Assembly (NCBI RefSeq): GCF_050433395.1
Contig: NZ_JBNPXH010000008.1
Location: forward strand, 223,077-287,076
DNA: 64,000 nt
Direction of reading: 5' to 3'
DNA from: Mobilitalea torta
Lineage (GTDB): Bacteria; Bacillota; Clostridia; Lachnospirales; Lachnospiraceae
The position numbers were made by a program, and so were the translations under genes. This document shows, piece by piece, positions 52,622 through 61,211 of this stretch (its first letter is position 1; every line of letters begins with the position of its first letter). Under the pieces are notes generated by a model that saw only the letters and a program-made list of their open reading frames with translations, searched no databases and was not told where the DNA came from.

Positions 52622-53188
52622 ATGCATATTATAGTAGGACTGGGTAATCCGACGAAGGAATATCAGGCGACCAGACATAATATCGGGTGGGATGCCATAA
52701 CGAGGATATCCGATGACTGCCGCATTCCTCTGGATTTCAGAAAACATAAGGCAATTTGCGGTAAGGGTTATATGAAGGGCGAGAAGGTTATTCTTGCCCA
52801 GCCCCTTACCTATATGAATCTCAGCGGTGAGAGCGTGCGCGAGCTGGTTGATTATTATAAAGTAACACCCCAGGAGGTTATCATAATTTATGATGACATC
52901 AGCCTGGAGGTGGGACAGCTGCGGATTCGCAAGAAGGGCAGCGCCGGAGGGCATAATGGGATCAAAAGCATTATCAGCCATCTGGGAACCGATGAATTCC
53001 CGCGGATTAAGGTGGGAGTAGGAGACAAGCCGAAGGGCTGGGATCTGGCAGATTATGTTCTCTCCCGCTTCTCCCCGGAGGAGAATACCGTTATTCGTGA
53101 GGCGCTGAAGGATGTGTCCGAGGCATGTGCCGTCATCGTGGAGGGGGAGCTGGAGGCTGCCATGAACCGATATAACCGTAAAAAATAA
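52622..53188 (+). CDS. pth: peptidyl-tRNA hydrolase
   Basis: A 188-residue enzyme that frees tRNA from stalled peptidyl-tRNA. Seen: IVGLGNPTKEYQATRHNIGW (catalytic His in RHN), PLTYMNLSGESV, IIIYDDISLEVGQLRIRKKGSAGGHNGIKSI (substrate-binding Asp and the GGHNG loop) and RIKVGVGDKPKG. The complete standard motif set makes it clear-cut. It precedes mfd by 26 bp, as in many Firmicutes. GGAAGAGAG lies upstream of the ATG. Confidence 0.97.
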   Translation: MHIIVGLGNPTKEYQATRHNIGWDAITRISDDCRIPLDFRKHKAICGKGYMKGEKVILAQPLTYMNLSGESVRELVDYYKVTPQEVIIIYDDISLEVGQLRIRKKGSAGGHNGIKSIISHLGTDEFPRIKVGVGDKPKGWDLADYVLSRFSPEENTVIREALKDVSEACAVIVEGELEAAMNRYNRKK

Positions 53189-53213
53189 GCTACTGACATA
53201 GGAGGAACTACTG

Positions 53214-56200
53214 TTGAAAACCTTTACAGCGCCCCTGATGGAGCTTAAAGAATTTGTTGATCTGAAGGACAATATAAGAAGGAGAACTCTGCCGGTACAG
53301 GTTACCGGCTGTATTGATTCCCAGAAATGCCATCTGATGCACGGCCTGGGGGAAGACTTCCGCTACCGTGTTATCGTTACCTATAATGATCTGAAGGCGA
53401 AGGAAATATATGAGGATTACCGCCTCTATGATAAGGACGTGCTGCTTTATCCGGCAAAGGATATCATATTCTACAGCGCGGATATTCACGGCAACGCCAT
53501 TGTGAGGGACCGCCTGAAGGTGCTTCGCAGGCTGATTGAGAACCGGAAGGCGACCATCGTCCTTTCTCTGGAGGGCGGAATGGACCGGTTACTGCCCCTG
53601 CAAATGGTGAAGGACCGAATTCTCAGAATAAACGCGGAGTCCTCCATCAAGCTGAATGAATTCAGTGAGGCGCTGGTGCATCTGGGATACGAACGCCAGG
53701 CCCAGGTGGAATCACCGGGTGATTTTGCCGTGCGGGGCGGCATTGTCGATGTCTTTCCGCTGACGGAGGATGCGCCCTACCGTATTGAGCTGTGGGGGGA
53801 TGAAATAGATTCCATCCGAACCTTTGATGTCAGCAGCCAGCGCTCCATTGAACAGGTGGGGGAATTGATTATCTACCCGGCGGCCGAGGTCATTCTGGAT
53901 GAAAGCAGACGGGCGGCCGGATTGAAGAAGCTGGAAGAGGAAGAAAAGCAGTATTATAAGTCTTTGCGGGAGCAGTTCAAGACCGAGGAGGCTGCCCGGA
54001 TTCATCAGATCATCCAGGAGTTTAAGGACAATCTGGGGGCCTACCAGGGGTCGGTGGCACTGGAAAGCTATATTAACTATTTCTATGATCAGACCATGAG
54101 CTTCTTCCAGTACTTTGATAATGAGGATACCATCTTCTTCCTGGACGAACCGGGCAGGCTGGCGGAAAAGGGCGAGGCCACGGAGACGGAATTCCGTGAG
54201 AGCATGATCGGGCGAATCGAGAAGGGATACATTCTTCCCGGACAGACCGATGTGATCTATGGCTATAAGGAGGCCATGGGAATTCTGGCAAATAAGAACG
54301 CCGTGCTGGTCAGCACCATGGAGGTTAAGAATAATTTCTACTCTCCGAAGCACAAATACGATTTTACCGTGCAGACGGTTGCTTCCTATCACAATAATTT
54401 TGAAGTCCTGGTGAAGGATCTGGAGCGGTGGAAGAAGAATAAATACCGGGTTATTCTGCTGTCAGGTTCCCGTACCAGAGCAATGAGGCTGAGTGAGGAT
54501 CTGAGGGATTTTAATCTCAGCGCATTCTATGGCGAGGACATGGACCGGGTACTGCAGAGCGGCGAAATTATGGTGGCCTACGGCAATCTTAGAAGGGGCT
54601 TTGAATATCCGCTGATTAAGCTGGTCATCATCTCCGAGAGCGATATCTTTGGTGCGGAGAAGAAGAAAAAGAGGAAGAAATCCACCTATGAGGGCAATAA
54701 GATCCAGAGCTTTACGGAGCTGGCTCCCGGTGATTATGTGGTGCATGAGAATCATGGTCTGGGAATCTACCGGGGCATCGAAAAGATTGAAGTAGATAAG
54801 GTGACGAAGGATTACATTAAAATAGAGTATGGCGGCGGGGGCGTGTTGTATATTCTTGCAACGGGCCTTGACGTGATTCAGAAATTCTCCGGCCAGGAAG
54901 GCCGTAAGCCAAAGCTGAATAAATTAAACTCCATCGAGTGGAAGAATACCAAGGCCAGGGTCCGGGGAGCAGTGCAGGATGTTGCGAAGGAATTGGTGGA
55001 GCTGTATGCCCAGAGGCAGCAGAAGACCGGCTTTGAATTTGGTGAGGACACGGTATGGCAGAAGGAATTTGAAGAGGCCTTTCCCTACGATGAGACGGAG
55101 GATCAGCTTCTGGCTATTGAAGCCACCAAGCGGGATATGGAAAGCAAGCGCATCATGGACCGTCTGATCTGCGGAGATGTAGGCTATGGCAAGACGGAGA
55201 TTGCGATCCGGGCAGCCTTTAAGGCGGTATCCTATGGAAAGCAGGTGGTGATCCTGGTGCCTACCACCATTCTGGCCCAGCAGCATTATAACACGCTGGT
55301 CCAGCGGATGATGGATTTCCCGGTGAGTGTGGATGTGCTGTCCCGTTTCCGCAGCAGCGCGGAACAGAAGAAGACCCTGGAACGGCTGAGAAAGGGGAGT
55401 CTGGACATTGTGGTGGGAACCCACAGGGTGTTATCCTCGGATGTGAAGTTTAAGAATCTGGGACTCCTGATTGTGGATGAGGAACAGCGTTTTGGGGTAA
55501 CCCATAAGGAGAAGATCAAACAGCTGAAGAAGGACGTGGATGTCCTGACCCTGACGGCAACTCCCATCCCCAGAACTCTTCATATGAGCCTGGTGGGTAT
55601 CCGGGATATGAGCGTCCTGGATGAGCCGCCGGTGGACCGTCTGCCGATCCAGACCTATGTGCTGGAGCATAATGATGAGATTATCCGGGAGGCCATCAGC
55701 AGGGAGCTGGCCAGAGGAGGACAGGTATACTATGTTTATAACCGGGTCAACGGAATTGATGAGATAGCGGCCAATGTGGCCAGGCTGGTGCCGGAGGCTA
55801 ATGTAGCCTTTGCCCATGGACAGATGAATGAGCGGACTCTGGAAAAGATTATGTTTGAATTTATTTCCGGTGAGATTGATGTGCTGGTCTCCACTACGAT
55901 TATTGAGACGGGCCTTGACATCTCCAATGTAAATACAATGATTATTGACGATGCGGACCGTCTGGGACTCTCCCAGCTCTACCAGCTGCGGGGCCGGGTG
56001 GGCCGGTCCAACCGGACGGCCTATGCTTTCTTAATGTATCGCAGGGATAAGATGCTGAAGGAGATTGCGGAAAAGAGGCTGCATGCCATTAAGGAATTCA
56101 CAGAGCTGGGCTCCGGCTTCAAGATCGCCATGCGTGATCTGGAAATCCGCGGAGCGGGAAACCTCCTGGGCGCGGAGCAGAGCGGACATATGGAGGCCGT

Positions 56201-56747
56201 AGGCTATGACCTTTACTGTAAGATGCTGAATGAAGCGGTGAAGGAGACGAAGGGTGAGGCAGCCTCGGAGGAAACCTATGAAACTACGGTAGACATGGAT
56301 ATGGATGCCTTTATTCCGGCAACTTATATTAAGAATGAGATTCATAAGCTGGATATTTACAAGCGGATTGCGGAAATTGAAAATGAAGAAGAGATGATGG
56401 ATATGCAGGAGGAGCTGGTAGACCGTTTCGGCGATATGCCGGCGGCGGTGAATAATCTGCTGAATATTGCTTTGATAAAATCCATCTGCCACAGCCTCTA
56501 TATCGTGCAGTTGATTCATAAGGAGCATGAGGTAAAGCTGATGATGTATCCAAAAGCGAAGCTGGCGGTTGAAAAGATACCGGAGCTTATGATAAAATAT
56601 CAGAACAACCTGAAATTAATACCGCAATCCAATCCGTATTTTATATACCGGCTGCCATACACCTCCAAAGGGAAATCGGACACCGTCAGTATCTTTGAAA
56701 GCTTATACCGGCTGCTGAAGGATTTTAAGGAACTGCTGCAGAATTAG
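53214..56747 (+). CDS. mfd: transcription-repair coupling factor Mfd
   Basis: A 1177-residue ATPase that removes stalled RNA polymerase and recruits UvrA. Order: UvrB-like N-terminal part with LRVL/GGIVDVFP-type segments, RNA-polymerase-interacting domain (PGDYVVHENHGLGIYRG), helicase motor (Walker A GDVGYGKTEIAIRAAF, motif II VDEEQRFG, motif III LTATPIPRTLHMS, motif VI QLRGRVGRSN), then the TRCF C-terminal domain. The start is TTG at 53214 after AGGAGG. It is the usual neighbour of pth; the parvulin lipoprotein follows 41 bp later. Confidence 0.97.
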   Translation: MKTFTAPLMELKEFVDLKDNIRRRTLPVQVTGCIDSQKCHLMHGLGEDFRYRVIVTYNDLKAKEIYEDYRLYDKDVLLYPAKDIIFYSADIHGNAIVRDRLKVLRRLIENRKATIVLSLEGGMDRLLPLQMVKDRILRINAESSIKLNEFSEALVHLGYERQAQVESPGDFAVRGGIVDVFPLTEDAPYRIELWGDEIDSIRTFDVSSQRSIEQVGELIIYPAAEVILDESRRAAGLKKLEEEEKQYYKSLREQFKTEEAARIHQIIQEFKDNLGAYQGSVALESYINYFYDQTMSFFQYFDNEDTIFFLDEPGRLAEKGEATETEFRESMIGRIEKGYILPGQTDVIYGYKEAMGILANKNAVLVSTMEVKNNFYSPKHKYDFTVQTVASYHNNFEVLVKDLERWKKNKYRVILLSGSRTRAMRLSEDLRDFNLSAFYGEDMDRVLQSGEIMVAYGNLRRGFEYPLIKLVIISESDIFGAEKKKKRKKSTYEGNKIQSFTELAPGDYVVHENHGLGIYRGIEKIEVDKVTKDYIKIEYGGGGVLYILATGLDVIQKFSGQEGRKPKLNKLNSIEWKNTKARVRGAVQDVAKELVELYAQRQQKTGFEFGEDTVWQKEFEEAFPYDETEDQLLAIEATKRDMESKRIMDRLICGDVGYGKTEIAIRAAFKAVSYGKQVVILVPTTILAQQHYNTLVQRMMDFPVSVDVLSRFRSSAEQKKTLERLRKGSLDIVVGTHRVLSSDVKFKNLGLLIVDEEQRFGVTHKEKIKQLKKDVDVLTLTATPIPRTLHMSLVGIRDMSVLDEPPVDRLPIQTYVLEHNDEIIREAISRELARGGQVYYVYNRVNGIDEIAANVARLVPEANVAFAHGQMNERTLEKIMFEFISGEIDVLVSTTIIETGLDISNVNTMIIDDADRLGLSQLYQLRGRVGRSNRTAYAFLMYRRDKMLKEIAEKRLHAIKEFTELGSGFKIAMRDLEIRGAGNLLGAEQSGHMEAVGYDLYCKMLNEAVKETKGEAASEETYETTVDMDMDAFIPATYIKNEIHKLDIYKRIAEIENEEEMMDMQEELVDRFGDMPAAVNNLLNIALIKSICHSLYIVQLIHKEHEVKLMMYPKAKLAVEKIPELMIKYQNNLKLIPQSNPYFIYRLPYTSKGKSDTVSIFESLYRLLKDFKELLQN

Positions 56748-56788
56748 CAGGGAGGGCAGAGTCATTGGAAGAAAGGGGAATTGGGAAT

Positions 56789-58195
56789 ATGAGGGCAAAT
56801 CGTAGATTTATGATCCTGTTATCGGTACTGCTGCTGACCGCACTGCTGACCGCCTGTCGGGTAGGAGAGGAACGGCATGAATTGACGAATTATATAGGAA
56901 AGACGGTCCAGGTCTTTGAAAAGAGGGCCGGCATCGGGCTGGAGGAGCAGGGAACTGCCGTATATGCGGCGGCGAATGTGGTGCAGGTCATGGCTCCGAA
57001 TGAGAAGATCAGCGCAATCACTCTGCTGGCGGGAGCCGGAGAATATAAGCTGTACGGTGTGGGCATCGGCATGAAGAAAGAGGAAGTGAAGGAACTGCTT
57101 GCGGAAAACTTCGGACAGGAGATCACGGAAAGCATCAACTCGGAGAAGAATGCGGTGACCAGTACGTATCTAAAGAGTGACAAGGAGCTGTACGTTTCTT
57201 ATGATATCGACAAGGAGACTGTGAAAGAGATATCCTTTTATCAGGTGGATATAAGGGAAAAGGAGAAGGAAGAAGCAGAAGAGCAGACGAATTCCGGCGA
57301 ACTTATGGTGATGGTGGGAAATACCAGGGTCTATTATAATGAGGTCATGGTTTATCTGAAATCCGTCCAGCAGAATTATGAATCGGCTTATGGAAACCAG
57401 ATCTGGAGCGCCGATATTCTTGGGAATGGTGAGAATTTCGGTGATATGGTTAAGGATGAGGTAATGAACCAGATAACGGAGCTGAAGATCATTCGTGCGG
57501 AAGCGGCCAAACAGGACATCTATTTGTCGGAAGAAGAGCTGGCGGAGGCCAATGCCTATGCCAAGGAACATTTTGAAGGACTCAGTGCGGCGGATATTGA
57601 CAGATACCTGATTACGGAGGAGCTTCTCCGTCAGGTATATGCGGACAACCTTCTTGCGGAAAAGATGTTCGAATATCTGACCATCAACGTGGATACGGAG
57701 GTTTCCGACCAGGATTCAAAGCAGATTACCGTCCAGCACATATTAATTCATAACTCGGATTATGACAGTGAAGGAAAGAAAATTGATTTATTCACCGAAG
57801 AGAAGGCAGAGGCATATGAGAAGGTGAAGAACCTGCTGGAGCAAGCCAGAACCACAGAAGATTTCTATGCCCTGGCGGAAGCCAACTCTGAGGCGAATAC
57901 TATAGAATATACCTTCGGTAAGGGTGAGGGTCCAAAAGAATATAATATTTTATTTGAGCAGGCGGCCTTTACTCTGAGGACGGGCCAGGTGAGTGATATT
58001 ATTACCACGGATTACGGCTGGCATATCCTGTACTGTGTATCGGATTATAACGAGGATGCCACGACCCGGAGAAAGGAAGCAATCATCAGCCAACGCCGCA
58101 GCGAGCTGTTTGCAAATCAGTATGCCCAGTGGAGTGCCGAATATGATGTTGTTGTAAACAGCGAGGCCTGGAATGCGCTGAGCTATGAGAAGTAA
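56789..58195 (+). CDS. parvulin-type peptidyl-prolyl isomerase lipoprotein (PrsA/SurA-like)
   Basis: A ~468-residue exported foldase. Lipobox LLTAC (about residue 23) marks it as a lipoprotein; the start at ATG 56789 follows AAGGGGAA (an upstream TTG at 56765 is rejected). A long helical region carries SurA_N-like sequence (GNTRVYYNEVMVYLKSVQQNY). The parvulin domain follows (QITVQHILIHNS, FYALAEANSE, FTLRTGQVSDIITTDYGWHILYC). It helps fold secreted proteins outside the membrane. A terminator follows at 58211. Confidence 0.9.
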   Translation: MRANRRFMILLSVLLLTALLTACRVGEERHELTNYIGKTVQVFEKRAGIGLEEQGTAVYAAANVVQVMAPNEKISAITLLAGAGEYKLYGVGIGMKKEEVKELLAENFGQEITESINSEKNAVTSTYLKSDKELYVSYDIDKETVKEISFYQVDIREKEKEEAEEQTNSGELMVMVGNTRVYYNEVMVYLKSVQQNYESAYGNQIWSADILGNGENFGDMVKDEVMNQITELKIIRAEAAKQDIYLSEEELAEANAYAKEHFEGLSAADIDRYLITEELLRQVYADNLLAEKMFEYLTINVDTEVSDQDSKQITVQHILIHNSDYDSEGKKIDLFTEEKAEAYEKVKNLLEQARTTEDFYALAEANSEANTIEYTFGKGEGPKEYNILFEQAAFTLRTGQVSDIITTDYGWHILYCVSDYNEDATTRRKEAIISQRRSELFANQYAQWSAEYDVVVNSEAWNALSYEK

Positions 58196-58210
58196 TATGA
58201 GGATATAAAA

Positions 58211-58238
58211 AAGGGGATGCACTGCATCCCCTTAAAAT
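58211..58238 (+). terminator. terminator after the parvulin gene
   Basis: AAGGGGATGC (58211-58220) and GCATCCCCTT (58224-58233) form a perfect 10-bp stem, followed by AAAATT. The 3-nt loop is tight. Confidence 0.75.
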
Positions 58239-58742
58239 TACGGCAGATATCATGCTGCGATATAACCGCTGGTTTTCAGACGGTCAATGGCGGCATCTAT
58301 TCTTGCCTCGGAATATTTGGAGCCTTTGATTTTTAAAACGCCGCTCTTTACTTTAGAAATGTCTTTGGAGGGATTCAAATATACATATAAAGAAGTGAAG
58401 AGCTTTCATTTTGCTTATTACTTCATTGGAAATACTTTTTGCAGCATAGATCCTTCTTATGCTGATTGGCTTCACGATCGATTCCAAAATAATAGATACT
58501 TCCATAATATTCTGAGCATCATCGGACTTGTCTAAGATGATAATGCCTTTGCCGCTGTCATCATTATAGGGGGTTTAAAACGGGTATCAGATCAATGTTC
58601 TCCTTTAATATTCTGTCCTTGAATTGAAAGAACCAATCCGAACCTGTTACTACTGTATCATATTTCAACTCTTTTGGCAATATCTCTGTCCAATTAACGG
58701 AAATTGTGACTTTTAAAGTTTTAAAATAAATGTAAAATGCAC
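58239..58742. other. non-coding or decayed interval with an orphan protein tail
   Basis: On the minus strand, 58252-58346 reads ISKVKSGVLKIKGSKYSEAR...TSGYIAA and stops, which looks like the end of a real protein; the frame is broken farther upstream. A second minus frame (58564-58749) ends in DLIPVLNPL. Neither was recognised. They are probably remnants; no intact gene was found here. Confidence 0.45.
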
Positions 58743-58793
58743 TTGACATTAGATGTAAAGTAAGCTATACTAAAAAAGTAAAGTAAACTATAC
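58743..58793 (+). promoter_or_regulatory. promoter with 16-bp direct-repeat operator of the XRE gene
   Basis: Consensus -35 TTGACA (58743-58748), 17-nt spacer, -10 TATACT (58766-58771). The first repeat GTAAAGTAAGCTATAC (58755-58770) overlaps the -10; the second (58778-58793) differs by one base and starts 23 bp later. The downstream XRE protein may bind both to repress itself. Confidence 0.7.
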
Positions 58794-58811
58794 AACTAAG
58801 GAGGCGTAAGA

Positions 58812-59021
58812 ATGCAGACCAGAATACAAGAGCTGCGTAAGGCTCGTAAGGTCACGCAGAATGAGCTGGCGGATGCGGTCAACGTAACGCGCCAGACGAT
58901 TATTTCTCTGGAATGCGGAAGGTATAATGCATCGCTGGTATTGGCGCACAAGATTGCGCAGTTTTTTGGGGTTTCCATTGAAAAAATATTTATTTTTGAT
59001 CAGGAGGATGAGAATTTATGA
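58812..59021 (+). CDS. XRE-family small transcriptional regulator
   Basis: A 69-residue helix-turn-helix protein: RIQELRKARKVTQNELADAVNVTRQTIISLECGRYNASLVLAHKI is a clear Cro/CI-type DNA-binding domain with a short tail FGVSIEKIFIF. It has no effector domain. GGAGG precedes the ATG by a few bases. Its stop codon overlaps the start of the next gene by 4 bp, and the two are expressed together, a common pairing of a small XRE protein with a four-helix membrane protein. Confidence 0.93.
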   Translation: MQTRIQELRKARKVTQNELADAVNVTRQTIISLECGRYNASLVLAHKIAQFFGVSIEKIFIFDQEDENL

Positions 59022-59497
59022 GAGGATTATTATGCGGTACAACAGCAAGAACAAACGAAGAGTATAAAAAGGTAGTGAAGGTTCGCATGACCCGGCTTCT
59101 GGGGGTGAGTGTCCTTGGAGCGTTTACCCTTATCCTGTCTTTACTTGCGGAATTCTACTGGAAGGTGGATATCGACGAGAGAATGCTGGGCGTTTATGCA
59201 GGCATGGGCAGCGGTCTGATTGTCGTAGGGGTTGTCTTGTGGATTAAGAACCGAATCATTCTGGGGGACGAAGAGAAGCTGAAGGAGAGCCGGCTCAGCA
59301 ACGCGGATGAGAGAATCAAAGAAATCAGCAATAAAGCATATATGACGGCAACAGCAATCCTGCTCATTGCCATGTATGGAATTGCGTTAATCGGGGGGCT
59401 GTTCTATCCGGTGATGATACAGATATTGATCATATTGGTGGGTATATTTGCCCTGGCTTATTTCATAGCTTACCGTGTTTATGATAAGAAAATGTAG
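59018..59497 (+). CDS. DUF2178-like four-helix membrane protein
   Basis: A 159-residue protein with four hydrophobic helices (LLGVSVLGAFTLILSLLAEF; MGSGLIVVGVVLWI; TATAILLIAMYGIALIGGLF; ILIILVGIFALAYFIAYRVY), resembling DUF2178/DUF3796-type proteins often placed after XRE regulators. The family's function is unknown. It overlaps the XRE gene by 4 bp (ATGA), so expression is coupled. A cytoplasmic charged loop (GDEEKLKESRLSNADERIK) lies between helices 2 and 3. A terminator follows. Confidence 0.8.
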   Translation: MRGLLCGTTARTNEEYKKVVKVRMTRLLGVSVLGAFTLILSLLAEFYWKVDIDERMLGVYAGMGSGLIVVGVVLWIKNRIILGDEEKLKESRLSNADERIKEISNKAYMTATAILLIAMYGIALIGGLFYPVMIQILIILVGIFALAYFIAYRVYDKKM

Positions 59498-59508
59498 GAA
59501 GGGATTAG

Positions 59509-59544
59509 AGAGAAAGGGGATGTGAAAGCATCTCCTTTCTCTTA
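59509..59544 (+). terminator. terminator after the DUF2178-like gene
   Basis: AGAGAAAGG plus GGATG (59509-59522) pairs with CATCT plus CCTTTCTCT (59529-59542) with one G-U; TT follows. Confidence 0.75.
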
Positions 59545-59626
59545 TTCCTCCGGTGCACGGTGAAACCGGAGGGGAGCACAACCTGTGGTTGAGTTTTATT
59601 TTTTAAAACTTACCGCTTAAGACATT

Positions 59627-59675
59627 CCATTTTCCGGTTCCGGTTTGTATAATACAAAATATCAAAGGAAAATGG
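59627..59675 (+). promoter_or_regulatory. promoter/operator region of the truncated XRE gene
   Basis: -10 TATAAT at 59648-59653 lies in the palindrome TTGTATAATACAA (59645-59657). CCATTTTCC (59627-59635) and GGAAAATGG (59667-59675) form an inverted repeat around it, as expected for autoregulation. Confidence 0.5.
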
Positions 59676-59687
59676 AGGAGGTTTTAT

Positions 59688-59825
59688 ATGGATACAAACA
59701 GAATTGGAAAGCAGATTATGACTCTGCGAAAAGAGAGGGGCTACACCCAGGAAAATCTTGCTGAGTTTCTGAACATCAGCCCCCAGGCAGTATCAAAATG
59801 GGAGAACGGAGTTTCACATAGTTAA
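59688..59825 (+). pseudogene. XRE-family regulator truncated by the mobile element
   Basis: Begins normally (MDTNRIGKQIMTLRKERGYT) with the ribosome site GGAGGAGG, and keeps the complete first helices through QAVSKWENGVS, then stops after 45 codons at 59823-59825. In intact members the protein continues after WENGxxxP for another 60 or more residues. Base composition and context change at the same point, so this is the 5' half of a gene cut at about 59816-59819 by the element to its right. Confidence 0.8.
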
Positions 59826-59886
59826 AGATACCACACTACAACTCACGCTTACCTTGCCTGTGGAGATAAAGCCCGGAGGGCTAAAA

Positions 59887-59975
59887 ACAAGAAAAGACGG
59901 TATGCACCCCGAAGAGGGGCTGCATACCGTCTTTTCTTGTGGGGATATCCAAAGGGGGCAATGCCCCTTTTGGCA
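59887..59975. terminator. long perfect hairpin and adjacent short hairpin at the element edge
   Basis: The 20 bases at 59887-59906 pair exactly with 59921-59940, and CCCC/GGGG inside extends the stem. A second GGGGGCA/TGCCCCTTTT hairpin lies near 59950-59975. They may insulate the element from outside transcription. The rest of 59826-60314 holds palindrome copy 1 and the CopG promoter; no gene was found. Confidence 0.65.
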
Positions 59976-60170
59976 CACGACTTTGCGGAGCAAAGTGTAG
60001 TGTGTTATACGCTCTGTCAGCGATGCCGTGAAAATGCCGTTGCCGCCGGGAAGGGCAAGGGCGTTTGAAGCGGCAGGAAAGCGGGCGGGAATTTGTGGCG
60101 TGGAGCCGCAAATGACAGTCCGCTTTCATCAGCGGACAGGGCGTATATGAAACCCTCGTCTATCGTCCGA

Positions 60171-60195
60171 ACTTCGGGCCAACTTGTCCCGAAGT
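60171..60195. repeat. 25-bp palindrome, copy 1
   Basis: Arms ACTTCGGGCCAA and TTGTCCCGAAGT around a central C; one arm mismatch compared with copy 3. Confidence 0.85.
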
Positions 60196-60255
60196 GGGAA
60201 TCTGTCTATTTTTTGTATAGACACATGCAAAACTTTATCAACGCTAAAGAGAGCC

Positions 60256-60300
60256 TTGACTTTTGCCACCGAAAGTCGTAATATAGTTTTGGTGGCAAAA
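60256..60300 (+). promoter_or_regulatory. promoter with overlapping operator of the CopG-like gene
   Basis: -35 TTGACT (60256-60261), 17-nt spacer, -10 TAATAT (60279-60284). Inverted repeat TTTTGCCACC (60261-60270) / GGTGGCAAAA (60291-60300) encloses the -10, a classic autorepression layout. Confidence 0.75.
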
Positions 60301-60314
60301 GTAGGAGGTGAATT

Positions 60315-60482
60315 ATGGCCGCTAAAAAAATGGGCAGACCAACGGACGAACCGAAGCCTAATAAACTCCATTTGCGTTTAAGTGATGTCGATTTGAAAAT
60401 CCTTGATGATTACTGCAAACGTACTGGAAAGACAAGGCCAGAGGGCGCACGAGATGGTATTAAGTGCCTCAAACAAAAATAA
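60315..60482 (+). CDS. small CopG-like (ribbon-helix-helix) DNA-binding protein
   Basis: A 55-residue protein, MAAKKMGRPTDEPKPNKLHL then RLSDVDLKILDDYCKRTGKTRPEGARDGIK. The basic GRP motif, a short beta-like strand (NKLHLRLS) and two helices fit a ribbon-helix-helix repressor fold common in mobile elements. AGGAGG lies at 60302-60308. Its promoter has an inverted repeat overlapping the -10 box, so it probably represses itself and possibly the genes downstream. Too short for many gene callers. Confidence 0.72.
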   Translation: MAAKKMGRPTDEPKPNKLHLRLSDVDLKILDDYCKRTGKTRPEGARDGIKCLKQK

Positions 60483-60583
60483 AAGGAAGCGGCGTTCCAC
60501 CCGTCAAAGTTTCTCGCCACTTCCCCCACCAGCACATGCCCGAAAGCAAATGCGGCGTAAATATTATAACATGCGCTGTCATT

Positions 60584-60619
60584 CCTTTCAAGGCATTGTT
60601 GGAAAACAACGATGAAAGG
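60584..60619 (+). promoter_or_regulatory. hairpin covering the ribosome site of the first DUF6809-like gene
   Basis: CCTTTCA (60584-60590) pairs with TGAAAGG (60613-60619), and GTTG/CAAC (60598-60601, 60607-60610) forms the tip with loop GAAAA. The paired 3' arm contains the AAAGG ribosome site of the ATG at 60629. Confidence 0.5.
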
Positions 60620-60628
60620 ATGGTTTTT

Positions 60629-60922
60629 ATGCAAAGCATTTTAGAACAACTATACTGTGGAAATATCTGCTCGGATTCCAAACGCTACAGCCCGGATTCT
60701 CCCTTTGTGGATGCGGCACATCTGAAAAGCCGGAACCTTGACAAGCTCATGGAAAGGCTGGACGATTCCGAAAAAGAATTGTTTGAAAAATACTGTGACG
60801 CACAATCAGAAATTGAGGGTATCACCCGATACGATACCTTTACCTATGCCCTGAAATTTGGCATACTGCTTATGGCAGAGGTTTTTATGGGCAAAGACGA
60901 TATTACCGGGGAGGGCCGCTGA
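60629..60922 (+). CDS. DUF6809-like small protein, copy 1
   Basis: A 97-residue helical protein (MQSILEQLYCGNICSDSKRY, then LMERLDDSEKELFEKYCDAQSEIEGITRYDTFTYALKFGILLMAEVF). It shares its layout with the next two genes: an N-terminal (I/L)xxLYxGxI motif, a mid-helix with charged pairs and a C-terminal YxFxFGxxLxxE motif. Function unknown; such small paralogues are common in Firmicutes integrative elements. AGGA-type site at 60614-60620; the ATG at 60620 is a less likely start. Confidence 0.75.
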   Translation: MQSILEQLYCGNICSDSKRYSPDSPFVDAAHLKSRNLDKLMERLDDSEKELFEKYCDAQSEIEGITRYDTFTYALKFGILLMAEVFMGKDDITGEGR

Positions 60923-60923
60923 T

Positions 60924-61211
60924 ATGAAAAGTATTTTATGTGGCCTGTACAACGGCGATATTATCCCGTGGGAACGGCGCAACCCGCAAAGCGAACAACA
61001 GCTTGAACTACTCCGCAAGATAGAGGACGAGGAACGGTATTTCATGGAAAAAATGTCGTTGGACGATTGCCAGCGGTTTCAGGAATTATCCCATATGCAT
61101 ATGGAACTTTCCACCGCTGGAGAAGATAATCTGTTCTCCTATGCGTTTTCGCTGGGTATGCTCCTGACGATGGAGGTAATGAAAGAAACGGAGGGGATAT
61201 TTAATGACTGA
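60924..61211 (+). CDS. DUF6809-like small protein, copy 2
   Basis: A 95-residue paralogue of the flanking genes: MKSILCGLYNGDIIPWERRN, a charged helix (LLRKIEDEERYFMEKMSLDDC) and FSYAFSLGMLLTMEVM at the end. Its start follows the stop of copy 1 by 1 bp and its end overlaps the start of copy 3 by 8 bp, so the three are translated from one message. Function unknown. Confidence 0.75.
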   Translation: MKSILCGLYNGDIIPWERRNPQSEQQLELLRKIEDEERYFMEKMSLDDCQRFQELSHMHMELSTAGEDNLFSYAFSLGMLLTMEVMKETEGIFND

